Assembly (NCBI GenBank): GCA_016707425.1
Contig: JADJHU010000018.1
Coordinates: 1 to 64,000, forward strand
Length of the DNA stretch: 64,000 nucleotides
Source: Gammaproteobacteria bacterium
Lineage (GTDB): Bacteria > Pseudomonadota > Gammaproteobacteria > Steroidobacterales > Steroidobacteraceae
Direction of reading: 5' to 3'
Shown: positions 42,759 to 51,441 of the stretch, piece by piece
Position numbering within the stretch: the stretch's first letter is position 1
Layout of the letters: every line of letters starts with the position of its first letter
Made by a program: the position numbers and the translations under genes
The notes under the pieces: generated by a model
What the model saw: only the letters and a program-made list of their open reading frames with translations
Told to the model about the DNA's origin: nothing
The model's database searches: none

Positions 42759-44129
42759 GTGTCGGCAATTCTGACCGAGGCGGATGTCTTCCCGTGGGCC
42801 GAGGCACGACTCGGAGGGCGGATTACTGCAGCCACGCGCCAGGGAGGACGCGAATCTGGAGGGCGACCGGGATGGTTCATCACCGTCGAGCGGAGCGCGG
42901 GTCCCTCCCGGGCGTACATTCGCGGCGATCGCGGCGGCGACTTCGGCTATACGAAGGTCTACGGTCTGCAGCGTGAAGCGCGGATTCTGAAGCTCCTGCA
43001 CGAGGAGGGCATTCCCGTTCCCGAGGTCCTGGCAGAGGGTTCGGACCCGAACGCCCTGATCCTGAGCTTCATCCAGGGAACAAATGATTTCACGCTGATC
43101 GAGAGCCCTGCCGAGCGCGATCGCGTTGCGCGTGACTTCGCGCAGATCATGGCGCGGTGGCATGCGATTCCGGCGGAAAAATTCATGGAAATCGGTTTCG
43201 ACCTGCCTCGTGCGCCAGCGGACTATGTGGTGAAGGATCTGGAAGTCTGGGAGAGCGGACATTTTCCGCTGCTGAAGGAGCCGGTTCCGCTCGTCACGTT
43301 TGCGTGTCTCTGGCTGCGACGCAATGTGCCCGAGCTGCCGGCACGGACAGTGCTCGTGCAGGGTGACACCGGGCCCGGCCAGTTTCTCTTCCGGGACGGC
43401 AAGGTGCAGGGCGTGATCGACTGGGAGCTTGCAACCCTCGGCGACCCCATGCGCGAGCTGGCGCACATCCGCACTCGGGATGTCTGGTATCCCACCGGCA
43501 ACCTCCCAAGGTGGTTCCAGTACTACAGTGAGTACTCCGGCGTGCCGCTCGACCTGCCGCGGATACGCTATTACTCGGTAATTGCCATGCTGACCACGGC
43601 GCTCGCCCTCGGGCCCGTCGTGCAGCGTCTGCATCCGCGCACCGACCATGCAGAATGGATCGCACAGGACATATGGTCCAAGCGCGCGACCGCAGAGGCG
43701 CTGGCCGAGGTCACGGGAACGGAGCTCGACCCGGTCGAACTCCCCACGGGGGACTCCCCGCACGTGTCGAGACTCTTCGACGTGCTGGAGGAGAATCTGC
43801 GCGAGGAGCACCTCCCGCAGATCACCGACGGGTTCCAGCAGCACCGTGTGCGGATGCTGCTTCGGCTGGTGGCACACATGCGTAATCTTGGTGAGATCGG
43901 TCGGGAAATCGAGGCGCTCGAGCTCGCCGACATGGCGAGCGTGCTCGGCCATGTCCCGAAGAATGTGCGCGCGGGGACGCGCGATCTCGAGCAGCTGGTT
44001 CGGCGCGCGGGTCCTGACCTTGATCAGACGCTGATCCAGTACTTTTACCGCCATTCACTTCGCGAGGGCGCGCTGATGCGCGGTGGAATGGGCCGGGCGG
44101 AGCACGCCCGCACTTCGCCGGTCACCTGA
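42759..44129 (+). CDS. Aminoglycoside-phosphotransferase-fold protein (ACAD10-like)
   Basis: A 456-residue kinase-fold protein of the phosphotransferase family found with acyl-CoA dehydrogenases. The nucleotide-loop region TKVYGLQREARILKLLHEEG and VLVQGDTGPGQFLF near residue 205 (HGDxxxxN in other members) are followed by GVIDWELATLGDPMRELAHI. Here His-to-Gln and Asn-to-Gln changes alter the usual catalytic block, while the two Asp residues remain. Relatives phosphorylate hydroxyacyl-CoAs for elimination. A long C-terminal helical part continues past residue 300. GTG 42759 follows GGAGA by about 9 bases. It opens the plus-strand run of genes and is divergent from TetR. Confidence 0.82.
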   Translation: MSAILTEADVFPWAEARLGGRITAATRQGGRESGGRPGWFITVERSAGPSRAYIRGDRGGDFGYTKVYGLQREARILKLLHEEGIPVPEVLAEGSDPNALILSFIQGTNDFTLIESPAERDRVARDFAQIMARWHAIPAEKFMEIGFDLPRAPADYVVKDLEVWESGHFPLLKEPVPLVTFACLWLRRNVPELPARTVLVQGDTGPGQFLFRDGKVQGVIDWELATLGDPMRELAHIRTRDVWYPTGNLPRWFQYYSEYSGVPLDLPRIRYYSVIAMLTTALALGPVVQRLHPRTDHAEWIAQDIWSKRATAEALAEVTGTELDPVELPTGDSPHVSRLFDVLEENLREEHLPQITDGFQQHRVRMLLRLVAHMRNLGEIGREIEALELADMASVLGHVPKNVRAGTRDLEQLVRRAGPDLDQTLIQYFYRHSLREGALMRGGMGRAEHARTSPVT

Positions 44130-44142
44130 GGGGAGAAGACTC

Positions 44143-44571
44143 GTGAATGTCGCTCAGGAAACCATCGTCGCGGGCTTTTTCGAGGCCATCGCGAACGCCG
44201 ACCGCGAGACGATGCTTGCGCTCATGGACCCGGAAGCACAGTGGGTCGTCCCGAGAACGGCCGTCGCCCCCTATGCTGGCCGCCATCGAGGTGCGGCGAA
44301 AATCGTCGACATGATGCTGCAGGCGACGACGGCGACGTTCCTTCCGGGCACGGTCCGGCACCGCGTGCTGACGCAGATGAGCGACGCGAGTCGCGTGATG
44401 GCGGAAACGGAAATGGTGGCGCGGCAGACCGGCGGCTGCGAATACCGCAATTTCTATGTATTCATCTTCGAATTTCGGGACGGCCGGATCTGCGAGATCC
44501 GGGAACACGTGGACACCGCCTACGCCATTCAGTTCTTTGGCGCAGGCCAGCAGGCGACGGAGGCACCATGA
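44143..44571 (+). CDS. SnoaL/NTF2-like protein
   Basis: A 142-residue protein: VAQETIVAGFFEAIANADRETMLALM, then DPEAQWVVPRTAVAPYAGRH with Trp and Asp residues of the NTF2-like pocket, and EYRNFYVFIFEFRDGRICEI followed by EHVDTAYAIQFFG. This is the SnoaL_2/ketosteroid-isomerase-like type. GTG 44143 lies after GAGGGGAGA. It overlaps the following DUF1214 gene by 4 bases (ATGA) and so is translated together with it. A substrate-level link between the two is likely but unproven. Confidence 0.78.
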   Translation: MNVAQETIVAGFFEAIANADRETMLALMDPEAQWVVPRTAVAPYAGRHRGAAKIVDMMLQATTATFLPGTVRHRVLTQMSDASRVMAETEMVARQTGGCEYRNFYVFIFEFRDGRICEIREHVDTAYAIQFFGAGQQATEAP

Positions 44572-45899
44572 ATATGGATCGAAGAGGCCGCCCGGACGAG
44601 GCGGGGACAAATGCGACACCCACCACTTCCCGCCGGACCGTGCTCGAGGCCGGCGGCGTGCTGGGTGCACTGGCGGCCCTGGCAGGCGGGGCGTCGCCGG
44701 CGTTCGCGCAGGCGAGCGGGGGATCCTCGGACGCGCAGATGCTGAAGGCCTTCGACGCTTTCCTCGCGACGCTGCGGAGATCGGCGGAGATCGGCTTCGC
44801 CCAGAGCGCGTCGCGCCGCCCCTACGATCGCGCGGCGGGGCTGCGGCACATTCTCGACAACCTCTCCCTCGGTCTGTCCTTCCTTCTGCACAACGCCGAC
44901 GGGATGCATCCGGAACTGCTCCACTATTTCGATCCCCAGCGCAAGCAGGGTGGAGACAACCAGGATGCGCTCTACGTAGGCGCGAATCTCGATGGCTCCC
45001 AGACGTACCGCCTCCACGGTGATCGGGGCACCGCCCGATTCTTTGCGATCACGGTGGTCGAGAAGGGGCCGACCCCTTTTGGGGGGCGTTCGAGCGCCTA
45101 TCTCTTCGGCCACGATATGAAGGTCGAGCCGGACGGCCGCTTCGAGGTGGTCCTGAGCCCCAGGCCTCATCCAGGCAACTGGCTCGAACTCGGGCCGAAC
45201 ACACTGCGGGTCACGGTGCGACAGTTCTTCGCGGACTGGGAGAACGAGCGCCCGATGCGCGCCATGATCGAGCGGGTCGGTCCTCCGGTTCCGCCACCGC
45301 TGATCACGGCCGAGACGGTGATGGCGGCGCTCGAGTCCACCGGGGCCTGGATCGAGAGCACCGTGAGCTTCTGGCAGAAGATGATCGGAATCTTCGCCCG
45401 CAAGCCGAACACCTTCCAGCGGTGGCGTGACCTCGACACGACCAAGGTCGACGCGACGCCGGGCGGGGATCCCTGGAACTGCTACTGGAGTGTGCCGGAG
45501 GACTCGGCGCTCATCGTGCGCGTGCGCCCGCCTCAGTGCAGGTTCTGGAATCTCGAGTTCAACAACCCCTGGTGGGAGACCCACGACTACCGGTACCGGC
45601 TCTCCGGCACGAACGTGCATCACGCGGTGCTCGAGGAGGATGGGGAACTCATCGCCGTTGTCGCACATGACGACCCGGGTCTTCCGAACTGGCTCGATCC
45701 CGGCGGCTTCACGGAAGGAATGATGGGCATGCGCTGGATGTTCGCCGACACCAGACCTCAGCCGCAGTGCACGCTGGTGAAGCGCTCGGCGCTCGAGGGG
45801 GCATTGCCCGGGAAGATCAGGCGAATCACGCCCGAGCAGCGGCAGGGGCAGCTCGCGGCACGCCACCGCGGGATCTACAACCGCTTCGGCTGGATGTGA
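44568..45899 (+). CDS. DUF1214 protein with Tat signal
   Basis: A 443-residue protein. TSRRTVLEAGGVLGALAAL is a twin-arginine signal followed by SPAFAQA, so it is probably folded in the cytoplasm with or without a cofactor and sent to the periplasm. The mature part shows DUF1214-type blocks: LLHYFDPQRKQGGDNQDALY near residue 115, TYRLHGDRGTARFFAITVVE near 145, a beta-rich core near 315-345 with SALIVRVRPPQCRFWNLEFN, and LPNWLDPGGFTEGMMGMRW at the end. The family function is unknown. It is coupled to the SnoaL-like gene and 22 bases from a TonB receptor. Three other copies lie in the window. Confidence 0.85.
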   Translation: MNMDRRGRPDEAGTNATPTTSRRTVLEAGGVLGALAALAGGASPAFAQASGGSSDAQMLKAFDAFLATLRRSAEIGFAQSASRRPYDRAAGLRHILDNLSLGLSFLLHNADGMHPELLHYFDPQRKQGGDNQDALYVGANLDGSQTYRLHGDRGTARFFAITVVEKGPTPFGGRSSAYLFGHDMKVEPDGRFEVVLSPRPHPGNWLELGPNTLRVTVRQFFADWENERPMRAMIERVGPPVPPPLITAETVMAALESTGAWIESTVSFWQKMIGIFARKPNTFQRWRDLDTTKVDATPGGDPWNCYWSVPEDSALIVRVRPPQCRFWNLEFNNPWWETHDYRYRLSGTNVHHAVLEEDGELIAVVAHDDPGLPNWLDPGGFTEGMMGMRWMFADTRPQPQCTLVKRSALEGALPGKIRRITPEQRQGQLAARHRGIYNRFGWM

Positions 45900-45921
45900 T
45901 GCAACTCCGACAGACAGGAAT

Positions 45922-48129
45922 ATGGAATCAATGAACAGAACTCTCGTATCGACCCTGCTCGGCCCCGTAGCGCTGGCGCTTGCCCATGCTGCATCCGGGC
46001 AGGCCCCGGGCGACCCGCCGGGGGAAACCACAGGACTCCAGGAAATCGTCGTGACCGCGCAGAAGCGCGAGCAGAATCTCCAGGACGTGCCGATCGCGAT
46101 CTCGGCAATCGCCCCCGATTACATCGAGAAGCACCAGATCACGACGATCACGAGCCTGACCAGCCTCGCTCCCAACCTCAAGATCGATCCCGCCGGGGCC
46201 AATCAGACGACCTCGACGATCGCCATCCGGGGCAATGTCCAGGGAAACCCGCAGCTCTACTTCGAACCTTCGGTCGGCCTGTATCTCGATGGTGTTTACA
46301 TCGGCAAGGCTCAGGGTTCGATCTTCGATGTCGCGGACATCGAGAGAATCGAGGTGCTCCGCGGACCGCAGGGCACGCTCTACGGGCGCAATACCGTCGG
46401 CGGCGCCGTAAACATCATCGCGAAGAAGCCGAGCGGGGAGGGGGGGAAGGTCGAAGCGTCCTACGGAAACTTCGACTACTGGCGCGTCCGGGGGTCGCTC
46501 GATCTGCCGCGCTTCGGCTTCTTCAGTGCCAAGCTCTCCGGGCAGATGGCCGAGCGCGCCGGCTTCTACGATGTGGCCGGCAACCCCGCGACCGACGAGG
46601 CACAGACGCTCGACAGCAAGAGCGTCATGCTGCAGCTGCGGGCGGAGCCGACCGAGGCGCTGGTCCTGGATTACGTGTTCGACCTGAGCGTGGTGGATCA
46701 GCAGGCCGGCTACGGCGCTCCGATCAGCGGCGTGGGCACTCTTGCGCCCTACGTGTTTCCGCGGAAGCGGCCGGAGAACGTGAGCTTCAACAGCCCGAAT
46801 TATGAGTATGCCCGCAATCACGGGCATGCACTCACGGCGGCTCTGCGATTCGGGGATGCCGCCACACTGAAGTCGATCACCGCCTATCGCGAGCAGACCT
46901 ACCACGATGCGCTCGATCTCGATGGTTCGCCGCTTTCACTGGGCTTGTCGTCGCGAGACACGCGTTATCGGCAACTCAGCCAGGAGTTTCAGCTCTCGGG
47001 GCGGGCGGCGCGGCTGAACTATGTCGCGGGGCTCTACTATTTCGAAGACGATGGCTTCGTGTTCAACCCGCAGTCCTTTTTCAATGGGTTCTCGCGTGTG
47101 GATTCGCGCTTTGGATTCACGACCAGGGCGTATGCAGCCTACGCACAGGGTGACTACGAGCTGACCGATTCGCTTACGCTTACGGCGGGTCTGCGCTACA
47201 CGGACGAGAGGAAGACCATCGAGCGCTATTTCGCACGCCTCGCTCCGGTGCAGGCGGTCGTGATCAATCTGCCCGATGGCGCGGCGCCGGATGCGAGCTT
47301 CTCCAAGCTGTCGCCAACGGCGACGCTCGCTTACAAGATCAATCCGGACGTGAATGTCTATGCACGCTACGCGCAGGGCTACCGCAGCGGTGGCTTCAAC
47401 GGAGTTTCCACAACCGTGGCGGATGTCCTGACACAGTTCCAGCCGCAGACACAGAACAGCTATGAGATCGGGCTGAAGTCCAGGCTGTTCGACAACCATG
47501 CGACGCTCAACGTGGCCGCGTTCTGGGATGAGTCGAAGGACCTGCAGCTCTCGGTGTTCCGCGCCGTCACCTCGGCGGCCAGCACCGTGGTCAATGCCGG
47601 TGCCGCACGCGTTCGCGGGATCGAGATTGAGGCCGGCGCGCGGCCGGTCGAATCCCTGTTCCTGCAGGCGGCGTTCGGCTATCTCGATGCCGAATACAAG
47701 CGGTACATCGACGCGGGCGTGGATGTCGCGGACAACCGCTCTTTTCCGTATGCCCCGAAGTACAGCTTCTCGACGAGCGTGCAGTGGACGGCGTTGCAGC
47801 GTGATTTCGGCAAGCTCGACCTGATCGTCGATCTCAGCAGGCTCTCCGGCTACTACCAGTCCGCCGCCGCACTTCGGCCGGCCAGCCCCACGGAGATCGA
47901 TGCGCACAACACGCACAGCCCCGGACGCACGATGCTCGATGCGCGGGCGATCCTGAGCGAGTTCCCGATGGGTGGACTCAAGGGAGAGCTGTCGCTCTGG
48001 GGCCGGAATCTCCTGAACGAGGACGACCCGCAGTTCTTCATTGACTTCGGGGCCAATTTCCAGCGTCTCGCCGTCGCTTACTTTCCGGACCCTCGTACCT
48101 ACGGGATGACCTTGAGCGTGCGTTTCTGA
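45922..48129 (+). CDS. TonB-dependent outer-membrane receptor
   Basis: A 735-residue receptor. A signal peptide (LVSTLLGPVALALAHAASGQ) precedes LQEIVVTAQKREQNLQDVPI, the TonB-box/plug region, then LDGVYIGKAQGSIFDVADIE and VLRGPQGTLYGRNTVGGAV near residue 150, and a barrel ending in DPRTYGMTLSVRF with the C-terminal Phe expected for barrel assembly. It lies in one operon between two DUF1214 genes, so these are likely parts of one uptake-and-processing unit. It is a catabolic-type receptor, similar in plug motifs to the 17064 copy but distinct in the barrel. ATG 45922 or 45931 may be the start. Confidence 0.93.
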   Translation: MESMNRTLVSTLLGPVALALAHAASGQAPGDPPGETTGLQEIVVTAQKREQNLQDVPIAISAIAPDYIEKHQITTITSLTSLAPNLKIDPAGANQTTSTIAIRGNVQGNPQLYFEPSVGLYLDGVYIGKAQGSIFDVADIERIEVLRGPQGTLYGRNTVGGAVNIIAKKPSGEGGKVEASYGNFDYWRVRGSLDLPRFGFFSAKLSGQMAERAGFYDVAGNPATDEAQTLDSKSVMLQLRAEPTEALVLDYVFDLSVVDQQAGYGAPISGVGTLAPYVFPRKRPENVSFNSPNYEYARNHGHALTAALRFGDAATLKSITAYREQTYHDALDLDGSPLSLGLSSRDTRYRQLSQEFQLSGRAARLNYVAGLYYFEDDGFVFNPQSFFNGFSRVDSRFGFTTRAYAAYAQGDYELTDSLTLTAGLRYTDERKTIERYFARLAPVQAVVINLPDGAAPDASFSKLSPTATLAYKINPDVNVYARYAQGYRSGGFNGVSTTVADVLTQFQPQTQNSYEIGLKSRLFDNHATLNVAAFWDESKDLQLSVFRAVTSAASTVVNAGAARVRGIEIEAGARPVESLFLQAAFGYLDAEYKRYIDAGVDVADNRSFPYAPKYSFSTSVQWTALQRDFGKLDLIVDLSRLSGYYQSAAALRPASPTEIDAHNTHSPGRTMLDARAILSEFPMGGLKGELSLWGRNLLNEDDPQFFIDFGANFQRLAVAYFPDPRTYGMTLSVRF

Positions 48130-48139
48130 GGAACCTCTC

Positions 48140-49504
48140 ATGATCAGGCGAATGAGGGTGAGCGACCGCCACGTGAGGAGCCGGGTCGCCGCCCTGGCTG
48201 CGCTGATCGCTGTTGCGGCGAGCTCGCAACCGTTGGCGGCTGCGAGTGGCTCTGTGCTGGCCACGAAGGAACAGCTTGCGGGCGAGGCCCTCGCCCTGCG
48301 TGTACTGGCGAGTGCGCCGATGCGCAGACAGATCGAGGTACTGGAGGAGACGTATCGGCAGGACGCGCAGGGATCGACTCCAGCCGGCGGGGCGACGATC
48401 CGGCGGGCGGCGGATTCGGTGGCGGCTGCCGCGGCGTATTATGCGGTGATCGACGACGCGGACCGCCCGGTCTTTCTGTGGATTGGCAATGCCCCACATC
48501 GCTGGTTCGGGATCGAGGCACCGCGCGCAGGCTTCGGCATCGAGAATCCCGACAATGTCTACCGCGAGACGACCGTCGACAGCGGGGCGCGATACGAGAT
48601 CCGCGGCCGGGTGCGGCATCCGGGCCCGGCCGAACTGCACTTCGTGGTGATGGACTCGATTCCGGGGACGACGCCTGTAAGCGTCGAGGGTGGGCAGATA
48701 CTCACGACGCTGCGCAGCGATGGGATGAAGATTGCCCCGGACGGCTCGTTCACTGTCACCGTGGATCGCGATCCGGCCGGCGGCCGCTCCAATCACCTCC
48801 AGCTGCCGCGCGAGGGCAAGTACCCGCTGCTCGTACGGGACCTGCTCACGGACTGGACCACACAGAAGCCCGTGGCCCTCGAGATTCGTCGCGTTGCGGG
48901 CCCAGCCCTCGCGCGGCCCCGGACCGAGGCCGAGGTGGCCCGGCGCGCCGCGGAGCTGCTGTCGCTGATCGGACCGTACTGGGTAGCCTACGACAACCGC
49001 TTCGTCTATTCGAAGCCCCGCAATCAGGTCGCTGCGCCTCGTCATCGGCCCGGCGGCCGGGGCTTCTCCAGCAGTGGTCATTTCGAGCTCGGCAGCGATG
49101 AGGCGCTCGTCGTGACGGTCGATCCACTCGGGGCCCGATCGCTCGGCTTTCAGCTCACCGACCCATGGGGGGTGGCTCTGGAGTACATCGGGCGGACGAG
49201 CAGTCTCAACAATGCCCAGGCGGCGGCGAACCCGGATGGCACGATCACGTTCGTCGTGACGGCCAGCGATCCGGGGGTCTACAACTGGCTCGACACCGAT
49301 GCACTTGGATCGGGGATGTTCGCGATCCGCTGGCAGGCGCTGCCCGAGGGTACGAGCGGTGAACGGGCGGTGCGTGACGCACGAGTCGTGAAGCGCACGC
49401 AGCTGGAGGAGGCGCTGCCGGCGGGAACGAGATTCGTCACGCCCGCGCAACGGCGCGCGCAACAGGCCGCGCGGGCACGGGGCTATGCGCGGCGGCTCGA
49501 ATGA
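48140..49504 (+). CDS. DUF1214-like exported protein
   Basis: A 454-residue protein with a likely Sec signal peptide (VAALAALIAVAASSQPLAAA) after a basic N-terminus. Related blocks to the other DUF1214 proteins are seen but diverged: RPVFLWIGNAPHRWFGIEAP and NPDNVYRETTVDSGARYEIR near residue 140, SDEALVVTVDPLGARSLGFQ near 315, and a final PGVYNWLDTDALGSGMFAIRW. Its central half is more divergent than the other copies. It is 10 bases after the TonB gene. This suggests two exported DUF1214 proteins, one by Tat and one by Sec, serving the same receptor. Function unknown. Confidence 0.75.
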   Translation: MIRRMRVSDRHVRSRVAALAALIAVAASSQPLAAASGSVLATKEQLAGEALALRVLASAPMRRQIEVLEETYRQDAQGSTPAGGATIRRAADSVAAAAAYYAVIDDADRPVFLWIGNAPHRWFGIEAPRAGFGIENPDNVYRETTVDSGARYEIRGRVRHPGPAELHFVVMDSIPGTTPVSVEGGQILTTLRSDGMKIAPDGSFTVTVDRDPAGGRSNHLQLPREGKYPLLVRDLLTDWTTQKPVALEIRRVAGPALARPRTEAEVARRAAELLSLIGPYWVAYDNRFVYSKPRNQVAAPRHRPGGRGFSSSGHFELGSDEALVVTVDPLGARSLGFQLTDPWGVALEYIGRTSSLNNAQAAANPDGTITFVVTASDPGVYNWLDTDALGSGMFAIRWQALPEGTSGERAVRDARVVKRTQLEEALPAGTRFVTPAQRRAQQAARARGYARRLE

Positions 49505-49588
49505 GGCCGGGGTCGCAGGGCTGGTGAGCCGGGGCCGCGGGCGGTGTGGCTGCTATGATCCAGCACGCTCCATGGATGTCGCCTGCCA

Positions 49589-50192
49589 ATGACCTGCCCG
49601 AAGCCACCGACTGCCCGCACGCTGCAGCGCCAGGATACTTTCAGCCGCGTCTACGAGGCGGCGCTGAGCGAGTTCAGGAGGGTCGGGGTCGAGCAGGCGA
49701 CCGTGAGCGAGATCTGCCGGCGGGCCGGCGTTGCCAAGGGCACGTTCTTTTTTCATTTCCCCACGAAGGATCACGTGCTGCTGGCAAGACAGCAGCGGAT
49801 CTCGGAGGCGATGGCAGAGAGGATCAGTGCGGAGCTCCAGGACGTTCCCGACGCGCGGGCGTTCCTGCAGCGCCTGACCAAAATCGTCATGGAGGAGCAT
49901 CAGGCTGTCGGCGATGTCGAGCTCGTGCGCCAGATCAACCTGGCTATCGTCCGCCTGGGGGGTCCCGCGGCTCGGCGTGGGACACACCGCCTTTGGCGTG
50001 GCGCTTGCGAGACAGATCGGCCGGCTCCAGCGGGAGGGAGTGATCCGCTCGGGTGTGAATGCGGCGAGACTCGCCGACTGCCTGCGGCTCAGCTTCTTCG
50101 GGTTTCTGCTCAATCCTCAGTCCTCCTTCGAGACGAGCCGCCGGCAGCTCGCGCTCCTGACGAAACTCCTGGCCGAGGCTCTCGTCACCTGA
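49589..50192 (+). pseudogene. TetR-family regulator, frameshifted in a G6 run
   Basis: The N-terminal half is a clear TetR domain (ARTLQRQDTFSRVYEAALSE; EQATVSEICRRAGVAKGTFF; FHFPTKDHVLLARQQRISE). At six Gs (49957-49962) the frame is lost; with five Gs it would read RLGVPRLGVGHTAFGVALAR and continue RLQREGVIRSGVNAARLADC to a normal end at 50192 (about 200 residues). In the present sequence it instead runs to 50233 with unrelated residues. The DNA-binding domain is intact, so the protein might still bind DNA but lack its ligand domain. A palindrome, TGACCGCGGTCA, at 50209-50220 lies just after it. Confidence 0.8.
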
Positions 50193-50208
50193 GCCATCCG
50201 AAACTCAT

Positions 50209-50220
50209 TGACCGCGGTCA
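50209..50220. promoter_or_regulatory. Candidate TetR operator
   Basis: TGACCGCGGTCA is a perfect 12-base palindrome, 22 bases before the ACAD start and just after the TetR gene. Its form resembles many TetR-family operators. It may control the ACAD-LLM-DUF1214-sulfotransferase operon. Confidence 0.55.
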
Positions 50221-50242
50221 GTCAAGCGCATAGGATGCCCGC

Positions 50243-51418
50243 ATGGACTTCGAGTTCTCTCGTGACGAGCAGTCCTTCCTGCGGGAGGTGGATGGATTCC
50301 TCAGGGCGAACCACGATCCGCGGGTGATGGATCCCGGTCGGGAGAATCTGGCACAGCTGGTGGATACGCCTGAGCGGCGTACCTTCATGAAGCGACTGGC
50401 GGGGCAGGGCTGGCTCGGCATCACCTGGCCGAAGGAGCTCGGCGGCCAGGGCGGGCGGGGATTCTACGAATACCTGCTGAACGAGAAACTTTCCTCGGTC
50501 GGTGCGCCACAGCTCGGCAAGGGCACAGGCGTGGTCGGGAAGACTCTCATCAAAGTCGCGTCGGGGAAACTGGCGGGAGTTCTCCCCAGGATCCTGAATG
50601 CCGAGATCGAATTCGCCATCGGCTACTTCGAGCCGTCGGCCGGCTCGATGCGGCCGCCATGCGTCTCGGCCGAGCGCGCGGGCGAAGGTTGGGTGCTGAA
50701 CGGGCAAAAGGTCTTCACGACCTCGGCGCACTTCGCGGACTGGTATTGGGTGGGGGCTCGCACCGATCCGGATGCGCCGAAGCACCACGGCATTTCGCTC
50801 TTTCTGGTATCCATGGACCATCCAGGACTCACGATCCACCCGATGCATACCATCGGTGGTGAACGGACGAATGCGGTCTTCTTCGACGATGTCTTCGTGC
50901 ATGACGATTACCGGGTCGGGGAACTGAACAAGGGGTTCCAGTACATTGCCGAAGCGCTCGACCTGGAGCGCTTCGGCATGTTCACCTTCTCGCCGATCCG
51001 CGCGCGCGTCGAGCTGCTGTGTGATTTCGTGAAGAGCGGACAGCGCGACGGCAAATCCCTGAAGGACGACGCGATCATCCGGCAGAGAGTGGCTCAGCTC
51101 GCGACCGAGTGCGAAGTGGCGCGTCTTCTCGGTGTGCGCTTCGTCGATGCGGCACTCGATGCGAACAGGACGCCCACCATCCAGGCGTCCGAGTACAAGC
51201 TCTACGCGACGGAATTTTCCCGCCGTCTGGCCGATGCGACGATGGAGATCGTGGGCGTCGGCAGCCAGCTGCTGGCCGGCGCACCGGACGCGCCGCTCTC
51301 GGGTCGTGCTCCGGGCAGCTATACGCTCACGGTGCTCGAGACGATCGGTGGAGGCACCTCCGAGGTGCAGAAGAACATCATTGCGACGCGCAAGCATGGC
51401 TTGCCGAAGAATTTCTGA
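50243..51418 (+). CDS. Acyl-CoA dehydrogenase
   Basis: A 391-residue ACAD: DFEFSRDEQSFLREVDGFLR, WLGITWPKELGGQGGRGFYE near residue 56, IEFAIGYFEPSAGS near 122 (where most have YTEP), and VLNGQKVFTTSAHFADWYWV near 153. The end TIGGGTSEVQKNIIATRKHG is the normal ACAD close. It lies alone rather than in a ChsE pair, so it may act on another acyl chain. It starts 22 bases after a candidate operator and is first in the operon ACAD-LLM-DUF1214-sulfotransferase-SDR-SDR. The 23-base gap to the LLM gene suggests cotranscription. Confidence 0.9.
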   Translation: MDFEFSRDEQSFLREVDGFLRANHDPRVMDPGRENLAQLVDTPERRTFMKRLAGQGWLGITWPKELGGQGGRGFYEYLLNEKLSSVGAPQLGKGTGVVGKTLIKVASGKLAGVLPRILNAEIEFAIGYFEPSAGSMRPPCVSAERAGEGWVLNGQKVFTTSAHFADWYWVGARTDPDAPKHHGISLFLVSMDHPGLTIHPMHTIGGERTNAVFFDDVFVHDDYRVGELNKGFQYIAEALDLERFGMFTFSPIRARVELLCDFVKSGQRDGKSLKDDAIIRQRVAQLATECEVARLLGVRFVDAALDANRTPTIQASEYKLYATEFSRRLADATMEIVGVGSQLLAGAPDAPLSGRAPGSYTLTVLETIGGGTSEVQKNIIATRKHGLPKNF

Positions 51419-51441
51419 CTCACAGGAGTGTCGATCCAGCC

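Noticed and set aside
45922..48129. Siderophore (iron) receptor function for the TonB protein
   Set aside because: No siderophore synthesis, Fur-like box or iron transporter nearby; context is all catabolic enzymes, so organic substrate uptake is more likely, though not proven.
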